This document shows positions 11,370-23,341 of a DNA stretch of 64,000 nucleotides, one piece after another. Both the position numbers and the translations under genes were made by a program. Numbering within the stretch: the first letter of the stretch is position 1; every line of letters starts with the position of its first letter. Under the pieces are notes generated by a model. That model was not told the DNA's origin. It saw only the letters and a list, made by a program, of their open reading frames with translations, and did no database searches. The stretch is from Watersipora subatra (taxonomy: Eukaryota > Bryozoa > Gymnolaemata > Cheilostomatida > Watersiporidae), in the NCBI RefSeq assembly GCF_963576615.1, contig NC_088716.1:62342228-62406227 (forward strand), written 5' to 3'.

Positions 11370-11774
11370 AAGAGGCCTGCATTGCACAACATGTGTGGGC
11401 GGGTGCATGACTCCGATGCCGGTGGTAGGGGCTATCACTTACAAGGAGTATATTTAAAAATGGGGTGCAGTGGCGAAATGCTCAGGAGGTAGTGAATGGG
11501 TGTGTCTCAGCCATGTGCAAACATTCAGCTTATGACCATGATAGGCTTATAGCTGTGAATCACCATAGAGTGAGCTCAACACCTATACGGTTGGGTAGGC
11601 TTCCCTTTCAACTTTTATGCAGAATTAGAGGGGGTGCACTGCTAACTTAGTTTATCTTGTCATACGGGCATGAATAAAAGGCTTTTGTGCAAATACAAAT
11701 AGAAGCATAGCGTGAAGGCATTCAGTACCAACTTTGGCGCCGATCTGTTGAAAATACGAATTTGAAAGGCAGGT

Positions 11775-14700
11775 ATGGCATCTTCAAAGGATAATCGCTA
11801 TGAAATGTCAGGGGCCGACAAGGCAGCAAGGCCCTCGTCTGGCTACCAGCATGAAGGTATGTTGATGTATGTAACAATTGTAACAATTTCGAGCATTGTA
11901 TATATGTTTATGAAACATAGAAAGAGAAGGAAGAATATTACTATGAACATAGAATCCAAGACTGAAGACGGTAGACATTCCTTGATTCAATGCAGTGAGG
12001 TTGGGAAGGCAGCAAATTAAAAGAGAAGCCTATTGTTATAGGAGCTGTAACTCCAACAACCACGTCTATCATTACAAAAGACATAACTCAGGGTCATAAC
12101 TAACTAGCTGTCGGCCTTTGCCCCTGGAGGCTTACCGACTTACACTCTAGCTTTTATATATGCTTCTTGTAGAGTCGTCTATGGGAGCTTGTGAGTGCTG
12201 CCTCACATTTCTTTCTGTGCTGCTCGTTATCTTCACTTTCCCCGTCTCTCTGTGCGTCTGCATAAAGGTACGGTAATTCAAATGATGTAGCTCCAAGGCT
12301 ACGTTGCTGGTTTCTTTTTTATCAGTGGCCATCAGCAGAAGTACAAAAGCGAAAACTTTTTCTCACTATCAAATAGTCTCTCTCTCTGAAAGTGAACCAA
12401 CATTCTTGGTGTTCCTAGTTGAAACTAAATGTTTGTCTTGGCTGATCTACACAAGACTGCTGTCATTTATCCTGATCTACACAAGACTGCTGTCATTTAT
12501 CCTGATCTATGCAAGACTGCTGTCATTTATCCTGATCTATGCAAGACTTCTATCATTTATCCTGATCTATAAAAGACTATTACAGTATTCTATCATTTAT
12601 TCTGATTTATACAAGACTGCATCCTACCTTTTATCCTGATCTATGCAAGACTTCTATCATTTATCCTGATCTATACAAGACTGTTACAGTATTCTATCAT
12701 TTATCCTGATTTATACAAGGCCGCATCCTACCTTTTATCCTGATCTATGCAAGACTTCTATCATTTATCCTGATCTATACAAGGCTGCATCCTATCATTT
12801 TTCCTGATCTATCAAGACTGTTACAGTATATTATCATTTATTCTGATTTATACAAGACTGCATCCTATCAGTTTTCCGGATCTATACCATATGGCATACT
12901 ATCACTTAATTTGTTCTATACAATTTTGTCCAGAACTAATATTCCGAATGCAGTAAAATCATCATCCCTAGTTTTGATTGAAGCAATGTACATGTAGTTG
13001 CTTCTAAACATGTAGCAGCAGGTCTTTATCTTGACTACAGATAGTGACGGAGTACGAGAGAGCTGTCATATTCAGACTAGGCAGGGTCAAGGGTGGTGCC
13101 AGAGGTCCCGGTTAGTAATCCAACAAAAAACTTTCATTGTGGTATCTTGTTAAGAAAACAGAGACTTGAGCCATAGTAGCTGTCAAGTGTACCTTCAAGT
13201 GTCACAACACATTTGTTACTAAATTTCTATAAGCATTCTTCTATCACACCCATTTCTGCTTCCTCAAACAGATCAAAGCTTTATAGCAAGTATGTCTGTG
13301 ACTGTCTCTGTGATAATAATAATTTGCTATGGTCTGAAGGGATTAAATAGCTTCCCTACGGAGACTCGCTGAAAATGGAAAATCGCTAGAATTGCGTATA
13401 TTTGCATAAGCAAATCTGGTCAGAGCTGACCTCCTTGATATGTAGGTGCCCCTGTGACTTAATAATGCAGTCAAATAGTTAAACTTGACAAACTTTAAAG
13501 ATAAGATAGTAGTGGTCATTTGAAGCCTATCTCTGGAGGGAGCAAACGTAGACAATAAGGCTAGACCTCGTAGCAGATTCATTAAAGCAATCTAATCACA
13601 GACGCGATGTGTGTTTGCCATAGCATTAAGATAGTAACTCGTTCAGACTTGTTGGTCAGTAGATCAGGGCTGTGATATACCGTAGCTATGAAGATAAGGT
13701 GACATTTATTTGTATCATATAATCTTATAAATATGCTGCCATCAACAATGTGGGTTTTTAGTATTTTAGATAGCAGCTACTTTTCTGTGTTTTCCATATC
13801 AACGTTAATCATAATGTTAATGAGTTGTAGCCATTTTGAAATGCAAAAAGTTTGACATGGTATTAACGATTGAATAACAAGATGATGCAAATGTATAAGG
13901 CATCATTCTTAATACACGAGATATCACATCTTGATCTCCTTTTCAAAGGCTCTCTTGAAGAAAGAATGATAGCGGTAGTCTATGGTAGTAGTAGTAGTCC
14001 ATGTTAGAAATCTTGAAAATGGCTCATTTTTAGAGTTGCTCCTTCGCACGTAACAAGTTTTCCAGGCAATTAAATTTAATCTTATGCTAGGATCTCACTT
14101 ACTCTGGGCAGACAACTCACGCCTTCAACTGTATTCAATTGCCATAACTTAAGAATAGCTGATATTCCACTAGGTCGCGAAACAAACTGACCACATTTTG
14201 CCAACAAACATTTTTGGACTGCAGAACGCTCTAAAAGTTCAGTTCGTGATTTTGTTTTTACAGTTATGCAGTCACTCTATCTAATCTCTGTCAAACTTTA
14301 TTCAGGAACATACATGTATTTGAATATTTCACAACTAGGGCCTGTGTTGGCCAAAGACAAGACCTGCCAGTCATGTAGGGCTACTATTATCTTTGCAGGA
14401 ATGTTCTTCATATTCCCTTGCATGGATAACATCATCAAGATTGACTTGAGAACAATCACATATGATGTCCCTCCACAAGAGGTGAGCCCATTTTGTTTAG
14501 TAAGGGTAGACAACTCTCACTTGAAGATCATAAAACATGATGCATGATGAAGAGTATTATAACAAAACATCAAATAAGCTTCAGAAAATATCAAAGACAA
14601 AATTATAAAATAATCTGAAACGTTTTCATCTAAAGAGAAAAAAGGTTGGAAAACTCATCAGGGTTGTTAACGACTTGCCATGTGATATCTTCTGTGTTGT

Positions 14701-17700
14701 CAATCTCGCGCATGCCAAGGAGATCCTAAAGACGTGCTTATATTTGGTTCACTGAAACATGCTAATTCCAAGTAGTTTTTAAATATTTAATTCCGCTGTT
14801 TATCTCGTACAGTTATTTAGAAGACTTGCAAGCAGAGAGCGAGTAGAGTGAGATTACAACATCAAAACATGAAAGCATTTTACTAGATAGAGAGTTGGTT
14901 ACTTTTTAAAACCGTCAAATATTCATGCAACCTGCAAAAATTTTCTTTTTCATAGATCCTCACAAAAGATTCCGTGACAGTATCGGTGGATGCTGTCTGC
15001 TACTTCCGTATATATGACCCTGTGCTGAGCGTGAATGCAGTAGAGAACGCTCACAGGTCAGCACAACTCCTCGCGCAAACTACACTGAGAAACCACCTCG
15101 GCCTTAGAACCCTCGCTGAGATATTAAGTGAGAGGGATGAGATCTCCCACAATCTTCAAGCTAATCTTGACGAGGCCACAGATCGGTGGGGAATTAAGGT
15201 TTGTTTTATCTATGTCTGTTGCTAAAACATTACAAAGCAATAGCAGACCGAGTGATAGGTAGGTTTTATAACTCCTACCCCTATTGGCTGCCAAAGCAAG
15301 CAATAGTTAATCGATATCGGCAGCAGCAAATAACTTGTCAATAGTTATGCAAATTAAGAACAGAACATCAGGTGACTTTAACATTAATGACAAGATTCTG
15401 CAATGTCTATAAACTTCCTCATTGGTGGATTTCTCTCAGGCACACTTTGTTTATCTTGGTGTTGGGACTCACTGAGCGTTTTTACCAATCTTAGACTAAT
15501 GCTTCATAAATGTCACGATGAAGGATTTTGTTAACAATTTTGAAAGCTAGCGCTAGTCAGGCATTAATCACTATTATACGTTAAATGCGAGCTCATTTTG
15601 AGAACGTTCTGTAAGTCAATTCTCTTCATTTATCAGGTTGAAAGAGTGGAGCTTAAGGATGTACGACTGCCAGTGCAACTGCAAAGGGCTATGGCTGCAG
15701 AAGCAGAGGCTTCCAGAGAAGCCAAGGCAAAAGTTAGTACGCTTATTTGTTACCATGGCAACAATAGCGCAATACATACATTTAATAGAATTAAGTACGC
15801 GTTAACTATCTAATCTAGAATTTCGTAGCACCACATTTTTAACATATTTAATGAGTTCTCATGTCCCATAACCTTTATTCATGTTTTCTAAATATTTTTT
15901 TCGAATATAGTAACAACTATGGTGTGATACGTGATACGTGATACATATGCGCCACACATGTGCTACTCTGTTTTTTTTAACATCACTGTGTTTTGGTGAA
16001 AAAGGTCTACTTGCACAGACAGGCAGCAAGCAGCAGAGATAATAAGAGAGTGTAGTGTAAAGTATTAGATTATAAAGAAGTTGTCTGCCACCGAGTTGCT
16101 TGAATAAGTAGTTGCCATAAAGCATACTCCATTCCGTCTAGAAAGCAGCCTCTTATATATCTACTTATATGATAATGAGGTGAATGCCAAAAATTGCACG
16201 AGAAATCAAAAAGTTTTTTGCAAAGAAAGTTTATTTTTGATCAACATATATAACATTTACCATTTTAACTTTTACATGAAAGTGTTTATTTCTGTGAATG
16301 CTGCAAGTTTGATTACATTTATGCTATATTTATATTATTATATTATATATATTATTATTTATTATTATATTTATAGCTTTTTAGGAGTCTGAGCATATAA
16401 TTTTCTTCTAGTACACTGGCAGTCCAAGATTTGAAGGTGGAATAAGTATGTTTACAATTATTCCATGGTACGGCAAGGTCTCTGCGCGACGTAGTGGTTA
16501 GTGTGACTGACTGCAAAATTGGTGTTTCCGTGTTGAATACCAGCGCGCAGCAGTTTTTTCTTAATGCTAACAAGTGCTGTAAGCGTGCATATTTTATAGA
16601 CACCAAACCATAGACATAGACATACGTCAAACCATAGACATAGACATAGACATACGTCAAACCATAGACATAGACATACGTCAAACCATAGACATAGACA
16701 TACGTCAAACCAAGAAATCAACAAACAACACTTAGATTTATATATATGATGCATTTAACCTCAAATGCGCGAAACAGTATATTAGGATCTATTACGTGTA
16801 TTTTATGATGATTGGTTATTTCTGTGAATGGGCAACTTTGACTAAATGCACCTAGTAAAGTTAGAGAGTCTAGTAATTGTTTTGAAAAATTAAAAGGTCT
16901 CTAAAAGATATTTTTGATAGCCGCTGAAAACTTTTGAGGAGTCTAGCATAGGTGGGCAGCTAATGCTGAGTATCTAAAAATATTTTTGCTGACAGCAACT
17001 GACAGTGACTGACAACATCTGACAGCAGCTGACAGCATCTGGCACCAGCTGATCCCCATTTTAAGTCATATTTTGATTAGCAACGTTTACTGAGAAAGCA
17101 GAATCGTAAAAAAGAAGTTTTCTCATCGTATACTCAAGGTTACCGTAGACTTAAGTTGGTTGACCGCAACAGGAATACAGCCTTGTTGTTGGCCTTGAAA
17201 GAAAGTTTCGGTGAACTTGGCTGATAGTCACAACTACTATAACCTAGCTGAGTTACTATCACAGTCTTGCGATTTGGTTCACCAAATATATTCATATACG
17301 CATTTCTATCTTGAGCAATATAATGGGCTATTAAAAATGGGTTAAAATATGTACATTTAAAGCTTTTTTTCAATTTTATGATATCCATATATCAATGGCA
17401 AAATATGTTAGATATCGCAATCATATTTCTTACTCTATCAACTTGTTTCACAATTTTCCTCACTCTTCAACATACACATACTGCGTGTCATGTATGTTCT
17501 GTATATTGACTAAATTCAACACTTTGTTATAGTGTTGAATTTATTTTTGAGAATCTGTTACGCAGGTGATTGCTGCCGAAGGAGAACAAAGGGCATCAAA
17601 AGCTTTAAAGGAAGCCGCTGATGTAATGAGCACATCAGGCACTGCGCTGCAGCTCAGGTACCTGCAGACACTGAGTAACGTGGCAGCTGAGAAGAACTCA

Positions 17701-17754
17701 ACCATCATCTTCCCCATTCCTATCGACATCATAAGCAGCATGGCTCGCAAATAA
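11775..17754 (+). CDS. STOM-like: Stomatin-like protein, copy B (7 coding exons, 285 aa)
   Basis: Hairpin membrane protein of the SPFH family, which oligomerises in cholesterol-rich membrane and modulates channels and transporters. Exons: 11775-11856, 12173-12267, 13041-13110, 14399-14481, 14956-15198, 15637-15732, 17566-17754. All junctions are GT-AG, with phases 1, 0, 1, 0, 0, 0. Residues 1-27 are a polar N-terminus. Cysteines 34, 36 and 37 sit where family members are palmitoylated. Residues 38-58 are the hydrophobic hairpin with Pro51. [13 protein letters not shown] (62-74) opens the SPFH domain, which runs to about residue 215. [11 protein letters not shown] and [20 protein letters not shown] form the C-terminal helix, and FPIPID closes it. 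The length matches the family (about 285 aa). A 30-bp minisatellite fills intron 2 and a 24-bp one lies in intron 6. The start ATG is the only one giving a phase-1 donor next to exon 2. Confidence 0.93.
12441..12890. repeat. ~30-bp minisatellite in intron 2 of stomatin B
   Basis: Units built on CTGATCTATACAAGACTGC and TGTCATTTATC, with variants of differing length (some carry an inserted TTACAGTATTC). About 14 irregular copies. Confidence 0.85.
13343..13582 (-). other. Short open frame in intron 3 of stomatin B, unknown
   Basis: An uninterrupted 79-codon minus-strand frame (ends with the piece SSDFPFSASLRREAI) within the intron. It does not match a domain I recognise. It could be a LINE-tail fragment or chance; composition is not informative. 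Confidence 0.2.
16470..16575 (+). mobile_element. tRNA-derived SINE head (probable) in intron 6 of stomatin B
   Basis: GCGCGACGTAGTGGTTAGTG resembles a tRNA A box and, about 35 nt later, GTGTTGAATACC resembles a decayed B box. This is the usual layout of a tRNA-derived SINE promoter. No full tRNA fold was found. Confidence 0.5.
16606..16712. repeat. 24-bp minisatellite, about 4 copies
   Basis: Repeats of AAACCATAGACATAGACATA followed by CGTC, one copy with an extra ACATAG. It lies in intron 6 of stomatin B, adjacent to the SINE-like head. Confidence 0.85.
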
Positions 17755-18107
17755 CACAGCTAGAGCTTCTTGCCTATTGACTATCAAAGGCATCATTTCA
17801 AGTTTGCTTGAAACAAAATAGTGAGTCACGGCGCTAGTAAACGTATCAACTGGGTGACTCACTTCTCTAAATTATTTACTAAACTCGCTAAATTATCATA
17901 ATATTTGTAACCCTGTTTTGCTACTTTGATGCCTGAAATACTACATGAAGCAATGCAATATATTGATTTTCCGTACCTAAATTAAAACTCACTGTTTTTA
18001 TCAATTCCATTCTTTGCCTGGTAAATGCCTTAGTGAGTATGCGTGGTAGGCGGTATAGAGCACAAGAAACCCTCCATCTGAGGAGAGAATTGCACATAAT
18101 CGAGAGC
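17755..18107 (+). other. 3' flank / probable 3' UTR of stomatin B
   Basis: Follows the stop codon. No clear canonical polyadenylation hexamer was picked out with confidence. Nothing else is seen before the 27-bp array. Confidence 0.35.
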
Positions 18108-18637
18108 AGCATGTCAACATATACAGTTAGTAGTAGCATATCAACATATACAGTCAGTAGTAGCATGTCAACATATACAGTCAGTAGTAGCATATCAACA
18201 TATACAGTTAGTAGTAGCATGTTAACATATTCATCTAGTAGTAGCATGTCAACATATGCAGTTAGTAGTAACATGTCAACATGTACAGTCAGTAGTAGCA
18301 TGTCAACATATACAGTTAGTAGTAACATATCAACATATACAGTTAGTAGTAGCATGTTAACATATTCATCTAGTAGTAGCATGTCAACATATGCAGTTAG
18401 TAGTAACATGTCAACATGTACAGTCAGTAGTAGCATGTCAACATATACAGTCAGTAGTAGCATGTCAACATATACAGTTAGTAGTAGCATGTCAACATAT
18501 ACAGTTAGTAGTAACATGTTAACATATACAGTTAGTAGTAGCATGTCAACATATACAGTTAGTAGTAGCATGTCAACATATACAGTTAGTAGTAGCATGT
18601 CAACATATGCAGTTACTAGTACCATGTCAACATAATT
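18108..18637. repeat. 27-bp minisatellite with higher-order structure
   Basis: About 20 units of AGCATGTCAACATATACAGT plus TAGTAGT. Variants recur in a fixed five-unit order (TTAACATATTCATC, then ATATGCAG, then AACATG/ATGTACAG types), giving a 135-bp higher-order repeat present twice. Open in frame on both strands because 27 is divisible by 3. Confidence 0.9.
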
Positions 18638-18998
18638 ATACAATTAGTAGCATTAATAATTCATCTCTATATACAGTTTTATAAAACTGTAAAAGATGAT
18701 TTGATTTTTTTTTACTGATAACGATCCAAAGAAAAACAATTTGTATCACAATTGTAGTTGCAGACACATGCTTATCACTACTATATTAATAAACTTGTAG
18801 GAAGTAATATTGGTGCTGGTTCCATAACAAGAAATACATTGAACAATACAAATAGCTAATGAAGCACTCCCCTTGGTCTGCAAGTAGACACTTTACTTAT
18901 TGTACTAAATAGAAAACCCAGTCATCAGCTTAGTATGTAGTAATAGCTATGGTAATTGTAGCAGTGCTCTTTACTGTAGCGTGTTCATATACTTTTAG

Positions 18999-19090
18999 AG
19001 CCAACGGGAGGCTGTCGAATTTGTCTAATGATTTTGCCTATTATTCTATTGCTACGTACCCAGCCCTTCTCACTCTGTGTCTTCATTAAG
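18999..19090 (+). pseudogene. Dead duplicate of stomatin exon 2
   Basis: A 92-nt block with the exact length and reading frame of exon 2 of copy C (29148-29239). It is preceded by the same TGTTCATATA..TTTTAGAG acceptor context and followed by ATGAGTTACTAAGGCT, where copy C has GTGAGTTACTAAGGCT. The donor GT is therefore mutated to AT. The frame reads EPTGGCRICLMILP..., then PFSLCVFIK, with no stop. The homology extends from about 18770 to 19112. No partner exons were found nearby, and both first exons of copy C lie downstream, so it is best read as a remnant of a partial duplication. Confidence 0.8.
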
Positions 19091-19112
19091 ATGAGTTACT
19101 AAGGCTGTATAT

Positions 19113-19756
19113 AAAATATGCTGTGTATATACTATGATGACTACTTACTAATATTGGCAACAAACTCTGAAGAAAATACTACGAGTTAGTTTTGTGGTTG
19201 CGAAAGGTCAGTCAGTTGTTGATGACACAAACTCAATCCTGACCAGAGGCAGAACTTAGGTTTACTTTCAGAGCTATCTTCAATCCAAATACACGTTTAT
19301 TACTTCAATACAAAGTTGTGTGTTTAATGCTGTTCAAACATCTGTGGTATAATCTGACATACGGTAAGTAAATCAGCCATTACCAATATAATACAAATAT
19401 CAGTTTCAACAGCACAAAGACCTCTAAACCTTTCAAACTAGTCACACCCATGGAGTATAATAGCGTTAACGATAACAACAATAATAACAATACAATAGCT
19501 AACAATATCAATTTAACAGTAGTGCAATAAGAGTATCCAGTATTTTATCGACAATTAAGAGGAAACTCTAATTTCTGGCCTGAAAGTCCGCAATTGTAAA
19601 CAGTTATCAACAATTAAGCAGTTGTCTTACCAAATCACCCTCAATGAGCTGTTGTATTAGCTTGAAATACATGCAGCATACAGCTGCCATTAAAGGCAAA
19701 TATGATTGTCAACTCTCGGATGAATAAAACCATCAAACCAAATCCAATTTTTGTTT
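19113..19756. other. Unassigned intergenic sequence
   Basis: Nothing recognised between the dead exon and the 22-bp array. Confidence 0.35.
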
Positions 19757-20507
19757 AACACTTACTACTACTAGGTATAACACTTACTACTGCTAGGTAT
19801 AACACTTACTACTACTAGGTATAACACTTACTACTACTAGGTATAACACTTACTACTGCTAGGTATAACACTTACTACTGCGAGGTATAACACTTACTAC
19901 TACTAGGTATAACACTTACTACTGCTAGGTATAACACTTACTACTACTAGGTATAACACTTACTACTGCGAGGTATAACACTTACTACTACTAGGTATAA
20001 CACTCACTACTACTAGGTATAGCACTTACGACTACTAGGTATAACACTTATTACTACTAGGTATAACACTTACTACTACTAGGTATAACACTTACTACTA
20101 CTAGGTATAACACTTACTACTACTAGGTATAACACTTACTACTACTAGGTATAACACTTACTACTGCTAGGTATAACACTTACTACTGCGAGGTATAACA
20201 CTTACTACTACTAGGTTTAACACTTACTACTACTAGGTATAACACTTACTACTACTAGGTATAACACTTACTACTACTAGGTATAACACTTACTACTACT
20301 AGGTATAACACTTACTACTGCTAGGTATAACACTTACTACTGCGAGGTATAACACTTACTACTACTAGGTTTAACACTTACTACTACTAGGTATAACACT
20401 TACTACTACTAGGTATAACACTTACTACTACTAGGTTTAACACTTACTACTGCGAGGTATAACACTTACTACTACTAGGTGTATTAACACTTACTACTAC
20501 TAGGTAT
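19757..20507. repeat. 22-bp minisatellite, about 34 copies
   Basis: Units of ACACTTACTACTACTAGGTA plus TA, with CTGCTAGG and CTGCGAGG variants placed semi-regularly. The period is not a multiple of 3, so no long frame arises, unlike the neighbouring 27-bp arrays. Confidence 0.92.
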
Positions 20508-20867
20508 ATTCAAAAATAGCAACTCATGTTATTCTTGCTCCCTGTGGGCATCCAGTAAATAGATTAGCCCAATCTAATAAACAATGTTGATGCATGCCAC
20601 GGTTGCCACCTCTACTCATAATGCCCTATGAAGACAAATTCGTGCACTGCAGTACAGACTTCAGTAGCAGTATTCTCAAAACCTCCATGATAGACGAAAA
20701 TATAACGTATTGGTTGTCTGTTGTTGATAATGAGTGATTGTTGACTACTTATTTACAAGCAAAGACAATTAATAGTTATATGAAAAAGGATTTTTTTCTT
20801 GAAGTAAATCTGCTTGACCCAAACATGACAGTAAAATGCTTCATTGCATATTGTTCATTTATAGTAA

Positions 20868-21678
20868 ACCTGTATAGTGGTCATCTGTATGTAAACCTGT
20901 ATAGTGGTCATCTGTGTGTAAACCTGTATAGTGTTCATCTGTGTGTAAATCTGTATAGTGTTCATCTGTATGTAAACCTGTATAGTGGTCATCTGTGTGT
21001 AAACCTGTATAGTGGTCATCTGTGTGTAAACCTGTATAGTGGTCATCTGTGTGTAAACCTGTATAGTGGTCATCTGTGTGTAAACCTGTATAGTGGTCAT
21101 CTGTGTGTAAACCTGTATAGTGGTCATCTGTGTGTAAACCTGTATAGTGGTCATCTGTGTGTAAACCTGTATAGTGGTCATCTGTGTGTAAACCTGTATA
21201 ATGGTCATCTGTGTGTAAACCTGTATAGTGGTCATCTGTGTGTAAACCTGTATAGTGGTCATCTGTGTGTAAACCTGTATAGTGGTCATCTGTGTGTAAA
21301 CCTGTATAGTGGTCATCTGTGTGTAAACCTGTATAGTGGTCATCTGTGTGTAAACCTGTATAGTGGTCATCTGTGTGTAAACCTGTATAGTGGTCATCTG
21401 TATGTAAACCTGTATAGTGGTCATCTGTGTGTAAATCTGTATAGTGGTCATCTGTGTGTAAACCTGTATAGTGGTCATCTGGGTGTAAACCTGTATAGGG
21501 GTCATCTGTGTGTAAACCTGTATAGTGGTCATCTGTGTGTAAACCTGTATAGTGGTCATCTGTATGTAAACCTGTATAGTGGTCATCTGTGTATAAACCT
21601 GTATAGTGGTCATCTGTATGTAAACCTGTATAGTGGTCATCTGCGTGTAAACCTGTATAGTGGTCATCTGTGTGTAAA
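20868..21678. repeat. 27-bp minisatellite, about 30 copies
   Basis: Nearly uniform units of GTAAACCTGTATAGTGGTCA plus TCTGTGT. Variants (GTTCATC, AATCTG, TGTATG) concentrate at both ends, with the centre most homogeneous. It stays open in three frames through its period alone. Confidence 0.95.
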
Positions 21679-21689
21679 CCTATCGAAAT

Positions 21690-22612
21690 AAGAAGAGATG
21701 CTGACTCAATGATTAAATATGTCAAAAACAACAAGCTAAGACCACCTTCCTAGGCTTAAAAATACTTTGATATGTTGAATGTGTTCCCTGTTGCTGCGAG
21801 GCTAGCACTACTAACAATCTTTGATCTTTAAACTTACTAGCTACCTTCCCACTTGTCTCTCTCTCTTATCATTTTCTTTTCGTCTGTGTGTTTATACATA
21901 TACGCATTACGCCATTACCAAATGAAAAAGCTTGCTATTGGCCCACAGTCTGCAATTGTACCCATCTATGTCCTGCCTGCTAACTGCAAGGCTCTTGTAC
22001 AACACAGAGAGCCCTTGGAGAGTTGTAGAAATAACGGTTTCAGCCTATGCGAGTTGAGACACAGCAGCTGATTGAGAAACTCTCGAAGTCATCCTCAGCT
22101 CTTATGTGAAATGTTTTATAATCAATATCTAAAAAATGAAGTCCATTACCTATACTAGCCCATTACTAGCCCATTACTAGCTTAGCCTAATAAAGCTAAT
22201 ATAGACATAGAATAGCTCAAGATAGGTCAAGATAGGTCAAAGTAGATGCATAATAGGTCAAGCTGAGTCAAAACAGATACATGTATATAATAGGTTAAGC
22301 TGAATTTGCTTAGTTGTCATAGATTAGGCTAGATATCACCCGAACCTTCCAAGCCAATTGTTGAGTGTGGATGGCAATCATAATCAACTGACTTGCAAAG
22401 CTTAAGGAACACTCATTATAACAACACAAATAATTGGACACGAAGCTTTCAAATGCAGTGGCTGCATTGTGATAGCATTACAAATAATAAGTCTATGTTT
22501 GCATAGTCAATGTCATGTGAGGTGCTGATAGCAATTTATAATCTTCGATAGAAGGCATAAGTTTAGTGCGCTGATACTTCCTATAGTGAACTGTGGCTTT
22601 TCAACACCAAAT
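21690..22612. other. Region upstream of stomatin C first exon
   Basis: Probable promoter and 5' UTR region of copy C. It shows short imperfect repeats (CCCATTACTAG near 22160; ATAGGTCAAG near 22210-22260) but no other feature. Confidence 0.35.
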
Positions 22613-23309
22613 ATGACTTCTCCAGGAGAGAGTTCAGATGTAATTAAGGTGCAGACCTCTAGACAAGCTTATACAGAACTTGAAGGGCAAGAGGAAGGTA
22701 AGCGCAGGGAGGATGGTGAGAGTCTGCTCATGACTGGCCTGGTGTAAAATCTTTCAAGTCTGCAGGTGTCATCGTCACACGAGTAGATGATAAACAAGTC
22801 ATGTATTTACTCTGAGTGAACAAGAGTGCCTCTCTCTTCTCATGTCAGCTGCCTTCTTGTCTTTCGGGTCTAGGTTGCTTGCTATGAGACTATGAGAAGG
22901 GCGAGTGCTATCTTTGCTAACATTCATGGCTAGTGATTTGATATTCTAATGATTAATCTCATGTGGTGGGTTTAGGTTGGTCATCGCTGTCATCTATGAA
23001 AATTCTAACTAAGATAGTTTCTGCTGTCATCCTGTTTCATGTATGTTATCCAACTTCAGCTTTTCTACAGGACAGAGCTTACGGTTGGTCAGCTGATGAA
23101 AATTTCTGAACATAGCAATGATTTAGGTGAATTCTGTTTCCATAAGAATGAAAAGTGGTTACTAGTGGGTAACTTTGGCAGAGTGCCTCCAAATCAGGGT
23201 TGATCTCCTCTTAAGAGCATCTCTCTCTACTTCGGCTAGTCTACTTCTCAGTGCTTTTCAAGTGAACAATTTGGCAAACGGTTAAATAAAACGGTTATAC
23301 ACACACACA

Positions 23310-23341
<32 letters not shown>

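Noticed and set aside
11164-11650. Open frames just upstream of stomatin B
   Set aside because: They lie in the right arm of the inverted repeat and its flank; no domain and no matching splice phase.
13343-13582. Minus-strand frame as a nested gene
   Set aside because: Inside an intron, no recognised domain and no flanking splice sites; kept only as an unknown frame.
18033-18643. Long open frames on both strands (200 and 240 codons)
   Set aside because: Created by the 27-bp tandem array; both strands open because the period is a multiple of 3 and no unit contains a stop.
19757-20507. CRISPR-like regular array
   Set aside because: Units are contiguous 22-bp repeats with no unique spacers, in a eukaryotic context.
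20738-21734. Three overlapping frames of 270-317 codons with short peptide repeats
   Set aside because: By-product of the second 27-bp array; no splice context or domain.
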